A stretch of 64,000 bases of DNA from the NCBI GenBank assembly GCA_017416505.1, contig JAFQCI010000019.1, positions 13,179 to 77,178 of the forward strand. The letters are read 5' to 3'. Below are positions 18,099-26,200 of this stretch, in pieces. This stretch comes from Lachnospiraceae bacterium. Its GTDB lineage: Bacteria > Bacillota_A > Clostridia > Lachnospirales > Lachnospiraceae. Made by a program: the position numbers and the translations under genes. How positions within the stretch are numbered: position 1 is the first letter of the stretch; each line of letters begins with the position of its first letter. The notes under the pieces were generated by a model that ran no database searches, was not told the DNA's origin, and saw only the letters and a program-made list of their open reading frames with translations.

Positions 18099-19363
18099 AC
18101 ACTCTTGTAAATCTGTAAAAAGCTCATCGGAAATATTGTATTTTCAAACAAATCATTATCATTCAACATCTTACCAATCTGCTCTTTATCAAATTTAACT
18201 TCTGTCAAATATTCCTTATACACAAAAAGAACTTCCTGCTTTTCTAATTCAATCACATCTGGAAGATACCTCTCATGCTTTTGCAATTTATTCTCTAAGG
18301 CTGACAGCTTCGCTTCCATTCTAAGCTTATCATTCTTTAATTGTGTAATATCTAAACTCTTATACTCCACAATTTCATCTTCATTTTCTGCATCTATATT
18401 AAATTCCATCAGTTTCAACTGTGCAGCTTCCTTTTCCTCCTCTAAATTCAACTTGGACACTGCTGTTACAATAGTAAACTTTAATGTTAATTCTTCTACT
18501 TCTTCCTTATATTGTTCCAGAAGCTTTTTCTGTACTTTTATTTCTTTCGCCACCTGTTTTGAAGAAATATGTTTACTGTTAATCCATGCTTTTAATCTGC
18601 TCTGTCCCTTATAATATGGCTCATCAACAAATTCTTCTCGTACATTTTCCCATTTTACATAGAAATCAATCATTTCATTACTTCTTGTATCAATAACCAC
18701 TCTTGACAAAATCTTCAACTGTGGTTGGGGTTCTCCGGACATTTTCATCAAATATTTATTTTTTTCATTTTCCAAAAAGAAAGTTGCAGTATAATGATTT
18801 TTCTCTGCTTTATCATATCCTATAAACAGATTCAGGTTACGGTATTTATTCGTAATCAGTTTAAAAAACACTTTATCAGCATCTATAACTGTATTACACT
18901 CACCATTATCAAAATCTATAACCGGGTCACTCAATAAAAGTTCAAGTACATTCTTTTCGGAAAAGAATTGAAAACGATGTGCTTTAATATCACCCAAATC
19001 AGACTTACGCTCGGTATCTTGAATATGTACAATCATTTCTTCAAAATCCCCCACAATATCAGCATCTGTCGCATCCATTGAAACTTTACCATCTCTTACA
19101 AGCTTATAAAAGTCCTCTTTTTTCAGCTTATGATTCTCTACCATTTTTATAATAGTTACATCCGTAAGCTTATGAAAACCCAGCAGATGATAGAAATTCT
19201 CCATTTTAAACTGAAACTCTACTCTGATGCCACCACTGAAAACATAGCAAAACTTTTTATTAAGCAATCTACTAAATTCAACCGCTATCTGCTGCAAATC
19301 AATATTCAGCTGTGTTTTGTTTCTGCTCTTTGCATATTGCAGATACTTATTGTTCTTTGCCAT
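18089..19363 (-). CDS. Accessory protein, possible PBECR4-like nuclease with coiled coil
   Basis: 424 residues. I do not recognise it with certainty. The first ~240 residues form a mixed alpha/beta region containing FYHLLGFHKL (about 57-65) and a later IDADKVFFKLI segment, which recall the PBECR4 (barnase-EndoU-colicin E5/D-RelE-like) proteins of phages and mobile elements. A charged, glutamate/lysine-rich coiled coil covers roughly 275-375. It is preceded on the same strand by a consensus promoter, a structured RNA of about 185 bases and a terminator ending about 50 bases before the start codon. That layout resembles type III toxin-antitoxin loci. If a toxin, the catalytic residues are not identified. 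Confidence 0.4.
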   Translation of the reverse strand: MAKNNKYLQYAKSRNKTQLNIDLQQIAVEFSRLLNKKFCYVFSGGIRVEFQFKMENFYHLLGFHKLTDVTIIKMVENHKLKKEDFYKLVRDGKVSMDATDADIVGDFEEMIVHIQDTERKSDLGDIKAHRFQFFSEKNVLELLLSDPVIDFDNGECNTVIDADKVFFKLITNKYRNLNLFIGYDKAEKNHYTATFFLENEKNKYLMKMSGEPQPQLKILSRVVIDTRSNEMIDFYVKWENVREEFVDEPYYKGQSRLKAWINSKHISSKQVAKEIKVQKKLLEQYKEEVEELTLKFTIVTAVSKLNLEEEKEAAQLKLMEFNIDAENEDEIVEYKSLDITQLKNDKLRMEAKLSALENKLQKHERYLPDVIELEKQEVLFVYKEYLTEVKFDKEQIGKMLNDNDLFENTIFPMSFLQIYKSVKK

Positions 19364-19413
19364 TATTCTTCTCCTGTATTTTTTATAATAAATATCTTAC
19401 TCACAACATATAC

Positions 19414-19600
19414 TAAAAAAAGGTCCAAGGAAACAACCTCAGACCCTTCCGGAACTTCTTTTTTATGACTACGTTCTTTTTCGCCATCGGCTCTCAGGTA
19501 CGGGTGCAGACTTCCCGACTAAATCCCCGCTTAACGCCTCTTCTTGCATACCTGATATTACAAGCGTCTTGGGAGTGATACTTCACCACGAAGTATTTCT
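19414..19600 (-). ncRNA. Structured RNA upstream of the possible nuclease gene
   Basis: A minus-strand transcript is predicted from about 19600 to an intrinsic terminator at 19414-19457, where AAG, UCC and AAGG pair with CCUU, GGA and CUU, then seven U. It opens with a hairpin (ATACTTC/GAAGTAT). TCAGGTA and TACCTGA (19494-19500 with 19549-19555) close a compact domain holding smaller stems. I cannot match it to a riboswitch or ribozyme class. It contains TCTGCA, GTACCTGAGA and GATGG in that order, also found in the RNA near 63350. Confidence 0.55.
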
Positions 19601-19606
19601 AATATT

Positions 19607-19635
19607 ATATTACCAAATCATAGACATTGTGTCAA
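19607..19635 (-). promoter_or_regulatory. Consensus promoter of the 19.5-kb RNA
   Basis: Minus strand TTGACA (19630-19635), a 17-bp spacer and TAATAT (19607-19612). This is one of the best sigma-A matches in the window and points at the structured RNA, not directly at a coding start. Confidence 0.75.
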
Positions 19636-19781
19636 GTCCGAACAAATTAATTTTGAACTGTTCACATCATCTATGATTATATACTATTATATGTGAAAAT
19701 ACAATAATTATTTACCCATATTGTTAATAATTATTGCAACATCTCTCACTTTAAAAAACATATTTCAAGTTTCCAAAAAAT

Positions 19782-19800
19782 ATTTCGGTTAACTTATACC
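19782..19800 (+). repeat. 19-bp direct repeat, left copy
   Basis: ATTTCGGTTAACTTATACC; the other copy is at 21819-21837 with 18 of 19 bases equal and the same orientation. The pair brackets the two small-RNA elements, the DUF4869-like remnant and the AbiE operon. Confidence 0.55.
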
Positions 19801-19848
19801 GGACTTTGGGTGCCGATCAGTTGGCGGACAACAGAAAAATCAGTCACT

Positions 19849-19895
19849 AAAGGAAGGGGTCATCTGCTACGGCAGAAGAACCTTCCTTTTAAATT
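19849..19895 (+). ncRNA. UNCG-capped hairpin, terminator-like, in a short leader RNA
   Basis: AAAGGAAGG and CCTTCCTTT form a 9-bp lower stem. Above an internal loop, TCTGC and GCAGA form an upper stem closed by TACG, a UNCG-type tetraloop. TTTT follows on the plus strand. Upstream (19801-19848) GCC-GATCAGTT-GGC can form another hairpin. It lies about 33 bases before the 47-codon frame, again RNA, then terminator, then gene. Confidence 0.4.
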
Positions 19896-19927
19896 TCTCA
19901 TAGTACTCTCACATAAGGATTAATAAA

Positions 19928-20071
19928 ATGAACAAATCAGAAGCAATCAGCATTATCAACAAATATGCTGATACATATAAAAAATTCTCAGATGAAAAAA
20001 AGGTTGTTTTTGTGTATCGTTATGTAAAATGCAAAAAAATAGCCCTTACAAAAGTAAGGGCTTACCGATGA
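19928..20071 (+). CDS. 47-residue ORF, probably a truncated gene
   Basis: Starts MNKSEAISIINKYADTYKKF after AAGGA and ends in the stem of the opposite-strand terminator at 20033-20062. The first ~37 residues look like a normal helical N-terminus; the last ten come from the terminator and RNA2 sequence, which suggests the original 3' part was lost. No family recognised. Confidence 0.35.
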   Translation: MNKSEAISIINKYADTYKKFSDEKKVVFVYRYVKCKKIALTKVRAYR

Positions 20072-20135
20072 ATCGCCAGATTCACCACAACTGAATCAAA
20101 TTTTACCGGTTAGTCGCCAAACCAACCATATCTGT
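20033..20135 (-). ncRNA. Small RNA with tandem UGGCGA hairpins and strong terminator
   Basis: Promoter at 20142-20171 and a perfect 9-bp terminator (AGCCCTTAC/GTAAGGGCT, 20041-20062) with a U-run define an RNA of about 100 bases. On plus, TTACCGATGAATCGCCA (20062-20078) and TTACCGGTTAGTCGCCA (20103-20119) are 14/17 identical with a 41-base period. On the RNA, each falls in a hairpin whose loop carries UGGC or UGGCGA. Two near-repeats plus a terminator recall type III antitoxin RNAs, but no toxin gene follows it on this strand. Confidence 0.55.
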
Positions 20136-20141
20136 ATGAGT

Positions 20142-20171
20142 ATCATACACTATTATTGTATGAAATGTCAA
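20142..20171 (-). promoter_or_regulatory. Consensus promoter of the tandem-hairpin small RNA
   Basis: Minus strand TTGACA (20166-20171), an 18-bp spacer and TATGAT (20142-20147). A start near 20135 fits the RNA's first hairpin. Confidence 0.7.
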
Positions 20172-20199
20172 ATATTTTATGAATTATTCCTCATCTTTT

Positions 20200-20316
20200 G
20201 TCTTGGGTTTCTGCAAGTTTCAGAATCCATTTCGCACAATTATCACCGCAGATTTATCTACATCAAAAATCATCTCTTTTGCAACCGGGTCTATAATCCA
20301 TACATCTTCATATGAA
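20200..20316 (-). pseudogene. Remnant of a DUF4869-like gene with internal deletion
   Basis: The DNA is nearly identical to two separated pieces of the intact gene at 22629: the stretch equal to about 22755-22802 is joined directly to the stretch equal to about 22933-23010. The 130 missing bases shift the frame, so translation reaches a stop soon after the junction. Both ends are also missing. It shows a second copy of the cassette once lay here. Confidence 0.85.
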
Positions 20317-20343
20317 TTTTTCAATTGTTGTTTTTAAATATTT

Positions 20344-20368
20344 TCCGTATTTTTTATCTTTTTACGGA
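20344..20368 (+). repeat. 25-bp imperfect palindrome, left flank of abiE
   Basis: TCCGTA and TACGGA arms around a T-rich 13-base centre. The same 25-bp element (21/25 identical, same orientation) is at 21738-21762, on the other side of the AbiE operon. Confidence 0.6.
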
Positions 20369-20370
20369 TT

Positions 20371-21171
20371 TTATTTAAAATCATTCAGATACTCCACTAT
20401 ACCGGCAAACACTTCATCAATCTCGGTGTCTAACCACCTCTTATCACTTTTATCTACTCTATCCTTATATATCTTATCACGAAATACAAATTTTAATCTT
20501 TTAAGGATAGCTGACATATCATTTTCACGCATTCCTGAATCATCAAAAATGAATGTATGCAGGCAATCAATCAGCTTTTGTTCATTCATTCTGCCGCACT
20601 GGTAATACATATCATAGACATCTTTGTAGCGAGTACTAAAAGTACCAAATTTCAAAAGTGAACGCAGCTTCTCCGCAAACATCTGCTCTCTGGTATTTAT
20701 AAGAAGTGACGCACCTTCATCATCAAAAGCAATGTCGAAACAATACTCTTCCTGCTCAATTTCCATGTGCTTATGTACACCCAGATCAATCTTGCTTTCT
20801 ATCAGATTTCCATAAGTATCTTTAATATGCACATTTACTCGTTTCCCTTTATAATCCTGTTGGCTTAATTCTTCAATTCTCGCGACTCTTGTTATTGTTA
20901 TACCTTCAATGCAATTCAATTTTGCAACAAAATTATCGACAGATTCATCTGAAAGGGAATATCGGATAAAATCTATATCCATATCCTGTGTTGCCCTACG
21001 GATATTATTCGTTATGCTCCTCATAACGACTCCACCCTTAATCGTTATATTTCTGGATAAGGTACTTTTTGATATTGCCTTCAAAACAATATCCTGACAC
21101 ACTCTTGCTTCCGCATCATCCGCTTCATATCCTAATTCCTGCATTTTTCTTACCATATCAGATAAATTCAT
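20371..21171 (-). CDS. abiEii: AbiEii-type nucleotidyltransferase toxin
   Basis: 266 residues. AbiEii toxins are DNA-polymerase-beta-like nucleotidyltransferases that arrest growth in type IV toxin-antitoxin and phage-defence systems. KGGVVMRS (45-52) and RATQDMDIDF (D63, D65, D67) form the family's motif I with its metal-binding aspartates, and REQMFAEKLRSLL with a later lysine/tyrosine-rich region matches the middle motifs. It begins directly after the antitoxin stop (21172), so the two are translationally coupled. Product length is within the usual range. Confidence 0.88.
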   Translation of the reverse strand: MNLSDMVRKMQELGYEADDAEARVCQDIVLKAISKSTLSRNITIKGGVVMRSITNNIRRATQDMDIDFIRYSLSDESVDNFVAKLNCIEGITITRVARIEELSQQDYKGKRVNVHIKDTYGNLIESKIDLGVHKHMEIEQEEYCFDIAFDDEGASLLINTREQMFAEKLRSLLKFGTFSTRYKDVYDMYYQCGRMNEQKLIDCLHTFIFDDSGMRENDMSAILKRLKFVFRDKIYKDRVDKSDKRWLDTEIDEVFAGIVEYLNDFK

Positions 21172-21714
21172 CTAAAACACCTCCAGCTGTAATGTATCTA
21201 AAACAAGCCTTGTTTTTGGAAGCTGACACGCATATTCCTGAACTGCCTGTATATCTAGCTCATAAATCAGTTTTCTATAATTAGCTATAATCTCCTTGTA
21301 ATAATCGAACGAAAACTTACTTTTATTGCGAATCAATTCAACTATCATACGTTCCCGGTTAAAAATACGGATTTCCGTACCATTATGAACTTTTGTCTCT
21401 ACACCAATTTCAAGACTGTCATTATTATCAAAGAACTGGGTAATTCTCTTATCTTTAATTTTGGTATAATTCTTATCCGTAAGTAGATAATAACTTCTTG
21501 GAATTGTATCTGTAAGTCCATGATAATAAAAAGCACTATTCAACGTAAATACAGCTTCCGGGTGCGCCTTACTTATTATCGCAAGCTCCGCTTCATGGTC
21601 ATTGTCAGAATATATGCCCCTGCGAACTCTTACTAAGGAACCACTTGCAAGAAGTTTCCTTATTTCATAATTGGTTTTGTATTTTTCAATACATTCTTTG
21701 TATGTGTATATCAT
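21172..21714 (-). CDS. abiEi: AbiEi-family antitoxin / transcriptional autorepressor
   Basis: 180 residues. The N-terminal winged-helix segment (about 1-50, including LASGSLVRVRRGIYSD) binds DNA in this family; the rest (AFYYHGLTDTIPRSYYLLT and RMIVELIR) is the AbiEi C-terminal domain that neutralises the toxin. First gene of the pair, with promoter at 21773. AbiEi antitoxins repress their own promoter through inverted repeats; the palindrome at 21738-21762, between promoter and start codon, is a fitting operator. Confidence 0.85.
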   Translation of the reverse strand: MIYTYKECIEKYKTNYEIRKLLASGSLVRVRRGIYSDNDHEAELAIISKAHPEAVFTLNSAFYYHGLTDTIPRSYYLLTDKNYTKIKDKRITQFFDNNDSLEIGVETKVHNGTEIRIFNRERMIVELIRNKSKFSFDYYKEIIANYRKLIYELDIQAVQEYACQLPKTRLVLDTLQLEVF

Positions 21715-21737
21715 TCAATCACCTCTTTTAATCAAAA

Positions 21738-21762
21738 TCCGTATTTTTATATTTTTTACGGA
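21738..21762 (-). promoter_or_regulatory. 25-bp imperfect palindrome, right flank of abiE and candidate AbiEi operator
   Basis: TCCGTA (21738-21743) and TACGGA (21757-21762) around an AT centre, just downstream of the abiE promoter. Position suits autorepression; the second copy at 20344 is at the opposite end of the module and is less easily explained that way. Confidence 0.55.
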
Positions 21763-21772
21763 CTTTAATTAA

Positions 21773-21800
21773 ATTATACCACAAAACATGAATGAGTCAA
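21773..21800 (-). promoter_or_regulatory. abiE promoter
   Basis: Minus strand TTGACT (21795-21800), a 16-bp spacer and TATAAT (21773-21778), about 60 bases before the abiEi start codon. Confidence 0.75.
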
Positions 21801-21818
21801 TCCTAATTATTAATCTGG

Positions 21819-21837
21819 ATTTCGGTTAATTTATACC
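21819..21837 (+). repeat. 19-bp direct repeat, right copy
   Basis: ATTTCGGTTAATTTATACC, partner of 19782-19800. It lies just upstream of the abiE promoter, so it might mark the right edge of an inserted segment. Confidence 0.5.
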
Positions 21838-21884
21838 AAAATATCTTTTAGAAAATATTAAGTTGTGAAAAAAGTTTCAAAATA

Positions 21885-21923
21885 AAGAAGCCACTAGAAC
21901 ATTCTTTGCTCTAATGACTTCTT
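21885..21923 (-). terminator. 16-bp hairpin terminator, copy 1
   Basis: AAGAAGCCACTAGAAC (21885-21900) pairs with GCTCTAATGACTTCTT (21908-21923) over 16 positions with four G-U pairs. It follows the broken ATPase gene on the minus strand. A second copy is at 23136-23174; similarity extends some ten bases past the hairpin. Confidence 0.7.
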
Positions 21924-21940
21924 TTCGAAGAATATATCTT

Positions 21941-22625
21941 CTATTCGGTAAAATCAACACCTTTCATAATCGCCAAAATTTTTTCCATTTCATTATGCTG
22001 CAAATAAACTGGATTTAAACTCTTTTTTGAATACTTTAAATAACTATCCTGAGTTTTTTGAATCAACAATGATATAAAATATCGTTCCCAGCTAAAGAAT
22101 TCCTTACTATCAATATAATCCTGTGGGTGTTCTAAAACTGTCGCAATACTTCCATCTTCAATCTGTTTCTTGATACAAATGATAAAATTCATTGTAAGTA
22201 TGCTTAAGATTTCCATACTTACCGGAATTACGAATACCATAAATTTCATCCACACTATAAGGCAAAGACGGAATTCCCTCTCTAGTAACAATGACATAAT
22301 AATTATCTGTGTCCTGAATGGCAGCAGCGAATTCATTGCTCATAACAAAGTCGTTGCCCTCATCAATAAAAACAATACTATCTTTCATTAAGGATAACTG
22401 CCCGCTCCATGTACGTCCTTCGAGAACTGTGCATTCCTTATCACAACTTAATTCCACAGCACTGGCAGCTCCATTTTCAAAATACTCACGTATCATATCC
22501 ACCAAAGTAGTTTTTCCGGTTGCACTATCTCCTTTGATTATAGTGATATTTCTCTTTATTTCAAAATCGTAACGGATACGTTTATTTTGTACAATAATTC
22601 TATGTGTCCCGTACATATCCAACAC
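21941..22625 (-). pseudogene. P-loop ATPase gene with a frameshift
   Basis: Translation from 22625 gives a small ATP-binding protein: IIKGDSATGKTTLVDMI is a Walker A loop, followed by SIVFIDEGNDF (Walker B-like). The frame stops at 22158, but the protein continues in another frame (KKQIEDGSIATVLEHPQDY to the stop at 21941). Dropping the single base at 22172 restores one frame through TAT AAG AAA CAG, so this looks like a one-base insertion. Intact length would be about 228 residues. It is 3 bases behind the DUF4869-like gene and likely its partner. Confidence 0.75.
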
Positions 22626-22628
22626 CCC

Positions 22629-23066
22629 TTATACATACAAGCCTGCGATAGGAACAAGCTCTTTCATACTGTGTACAACCTGATTCGTATTCAAAATGTG
22701 AATATCAAATGTACCTTCTCCAAAATCCATTAAGTGTCGTAAATTAATTGTAATGTCTTGGGTTTCTGCAAGTTTCAGAATCCATTTCGCACAATTATCA
22801 CCACAGGTCGAAGCATTAAACACCACAGAAGGTACATTCTTAATCAAAATCAATGTCTTTACGCCACCAGATAAAGCAGTCGGCACAATTTTACCCATAA
22901 CAGGACTATCAATTACTGCACTATCTAATACCGTAGATTTATCTACATCAAAAATCATCTCTTTTGCAACCGGGTCTATGATCCATGCATCTTCATATGC
23001 ATTTTTAAAATACACAGACGTGTTATAAATAGCATCCGGCATATTTCCGTAATATATATTGAGCAT
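22629..23066 (-). CDS. DUF4869-like protein
   Basis: 145 residues beginning MLNIYYGNMPDAIYNTSVYF, then VYFKNAYEDAWI, a central TALSGGVKTLILIKN, and NASTCGDNCAKWILKLAE before INLRHLMDFGEG and MKELVPIAGLYV. This pattern matches my memory of the DUF4869 family of human-gut Clostridia, usually found next to a small ATP-binding protein, as here. The function is unknown. No signal peptide or membrane segment. It lies between two copies of the same terminator, and a decayed copy is 2.4 kb away. Confidence 0.7.
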   Translation of the reverse strand: MLNIYYGNMPDAIYNTSVYFKNAYEDAWIIDPVAKEMIFDVDKSTVLDSAVIDSPVMGKIVPTALSGGVKTLILIKNVPSVVFNASTCGDNCAKWILKLAETQDITINLRHLMDFGEGTFDIHILNTNQVVHSMKELVPIAGLYV

Positions 23067-23135
23067 ATCTGCACCTCCAATTGTTTTACTTTACCATAAA
23101 ACAGGCAATTTTACAATGAATTTCAGTTTGTAAAA

Positions 23136-23174
23136 AAGAAGCCATTAGAACATTCTTTGCTCTAATGACTCCTT
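23136..23174 (-). terminator. 16-bp hairpin terminator, copy 2
   Basis: AAGAAGCCATTAGAAC and GCTCTAATGACTCCTT pair around ATTCTTT; on the minus strand it ends in CTTCTTTTTT. It is about 105 bases past the stop of the giant surface-protein gene and closely matches the terminator at 21885. Confidence 0.75.
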
Positions 23175-23278
23175 TTCGAGGAACGTATCTTGCCACCCGA
23201 TATCACTTTTCGCCGTTTTTTTGACGAATTAGTTTATTTTGTACCTTTTTCCTTCGGCTTTGCCATTACCAACAGACT

Positions 23279-26200
23279 TTAGAAATCTGTCTTTAACTTG
23301 GCGATGGTAAAGATGAAGTAATCTTTTAAAGTAGATTCGCTGTCCGAAGTTGGCTGGTCAGCAGTCTTATCGTATGGCAGATAAGTAGCTTCTACTTTAT
23401 AGTTTGCTAAATCTGCATCCTCAATTTTACTAGCATCCACTGTTAATTTCATCTGCCAAGTAACAACATATGGTGTACTATCCACACCAGCTTTAATTTC
23501 ATCTGTTTCAAAATTCTCTATGGTTACAAAAGCATACTTTGCAGTCGTTGTTCCATCTTCATTAGTTTGGTTAAGTTGACTAACTGGAATTGGAGTTTCA
23601 CCTGAACTAATATCATATAATGTGAACGGTGAATCGTTATACAAATCAACTAATACATACTCATATCCACTATCCCCTGATTTTGGTGTTTTCTTATAGA
23701 TACGGTAAACAACCATATAATTCCTAGCAGCACATGTTGCTATATCTGCATCAGCACCTTTTGTACTAATCATATCTGTAAAGTCAATTTTATTGGTAAA
23801 TGGTATTTCATATGTCTTTTTTGTATCACCATATAAGTTAATACCTAAATCCAATAAATTCTCCGGAGTGATAGCAGCTGCTAAATCAACATTACCTTCT
23901 GCTAAAATCGTCTCATAGTATTCTCTGATACTTCCATCAGAAACGGTAGTTCCTGCTTCTTCTAATGGGAAATCAGGATCAGAGGAACGATACAGATTTA
24001 TCTTAACAGTATAGTTTTTACCAACATAGTCCTTAATGTCTGCTACAGAAAAATCAAATTCCAGATGACATTGGTTGGAAACGGAAATGTCACTTTCATC
24101 TAATATAGTAATATTTGTCAGTGTATCAACTAAATTACCATTTGTGTCATATTGACGATAATAATAACAATTGTTCCCATCACTCTTTGTAATCCATTGA
24201 TAATTTGGCTCTTCACCTTCACTAATATCATAATAATACCATTCACCATTCGCAATATTATGACTTAAGGTATCAAAAGAAAATTTCTGTCCATTATCTT
24301 TATAGGTATAAATTACAGAATTTCCTTGTAATGGTGTCGGGGTTCCACCATTTATAATAACATTGGTTCCCTCCGGCCATTGTACTTCTTGATTTGTTCC
24401 ATTATCAATCAACGTAACACCTATTTCCAGATATTTTCCTGCGTTGGCACTGTCAATGGTCTTATTTGCAGCTTTATATATCCAGTATGGACTTCCGTTT
24501 CTACTAGTATCAGTAGTATTTGGAGGTACCATGCTGACACGAATCCTTCCATCCACTTCCAGAGTTTTATCTTTTCCGATGGAACCAGAAATCCATGTTA
24601 TGCCATCAGTTCCTTCTAAATCACCATTATTTTCTTTCACGCCTTCAAAACTGATTAATGGTCCTGGAATCTGAGTAATATTGATTCCATCGGATTCGAT
24701 TTTTCTTATGGACTCTTCTTTATTTGCTTCATTTCCATCAACAGCATTGGTTGTAATAGAGATTCGATAGGATACATTAATATCAGTTCCGGAAGGCTCT
24801 ACCACAATAAAGAATCTCTCAAGACCTGATGTACCACTGAATTTATCTGTTCCTGCTACACCTCCGTAATAACCAATAGACATATACTCTTCCTCAGTAA
24901 TAGTAATTCCATCCTCACCTATGTTTCGTTGTTTATATGGATTACCCTCGCTATCTGTAAACTGAGAAAATGGAATCTCTGAAACAGCACTTTCGGATAC
25001 CGTATAGTAATATTCTTTTCCTGTTTGAACATCAACTAAAGTATATTTTGTTCCGGCTTGCACGTAAAAGTCCTGATATTGTTTATCAGCACCTAGTGCT
25101 TCAAATTTTAAGGATTTTTCTACTTTAAGATCCGAAAAACTCTCCTCTGTTCGAACAGCATCATATACAAATTCAGAGTATATTGTATAAACACTGTCAT
25201 GGGAAATGACAACATCATCTTTACGTCCATTTGTACATGCTTCAGTTAAAGAGTACTCTTCACCAGATAAAATGCTTAAATAACTGTTCATTGTTACCTT
25301 TTTCGTTACAAAAACAGGAATATATATCGTTTCTTTCTTTTCTTTACCCAAATAATCGTAAGCGCTATACGTGTATCGTAACAAGGTAATTGTATAATAT
25401 TTACCATCTGTCGTTTCAATTATCTGATCAAAAGGACGTCCCTCCGCTGATAATTTATTTGTATCCACTGTTGTTATACTGCTTTCTGCATGCGTTGTGC
25501 CTTCTATTCCTGCTACTTTCCCATCGTCTCCTATGGCATATATTTTACCATCCGGATCGATATAAGCATTTACACAAGAAATATCCAACAAACTATTAAA
25601 GGTACTACTACTATATTCTGGATAAACTCCACCACCATTGGTCAAAATAGCTGCTACATAATCTCCAATATACTGTGCAGCCTGCCCATCCATTTCAATG
25701 ACAGGTACTCCATTGTATGTTCCACTAGCAGTATAAGTCTTAGAAAAATAGTCAACGGAATCTGGTGAAGCACAAATTAAATTCTTATCATTTGTTCCGC
25801 CCATAGTAATATCCAAACGTTTAGAAGTAAGGAATTTATAGGTCGAAGTTGCCTTTTCATCACTTGAAGCCTCTTCACTTAAGGTAGTATTCTTTACCTC
25901 AGAATATTCCGAAACGATATTTGCAATATTTCCAAAGAAATAATCCGTCTCGTATACTGGTACGGTAGTTTCGTTTCCATCCTCATCTGTAGTTTCATTC
26001 TCACCATGTTGCATTAATACAGATTCATCTAAAACCGGCTTTTCCTCACTATCCGTAATATCAACAATAGCATCAGAAGATTTATAATCATCCAGATAGA
26101 TAAAATGGCACTTATATTTATAATCATATGGGTATGAATAACCATAATCTGAAGAAGTTACTGTTACGTTATAACTAGTACTTGCTACATCTACGGCAGG

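Noticed and set aside
19480..19600. Glycine, TPP or c-di-GMP riboswitch at 19.5 kb
   Set aside because: CTCTCAGGTA on plus recalls glycine aptamers, but the rest of the core is missing and the promoter and terminator point to the minus strand.
20033..20171. CRISPR array
   Set aside because: Only two imperfect 17-base repeats, each within a hairpin; no spacers of constant length and no cas genes.
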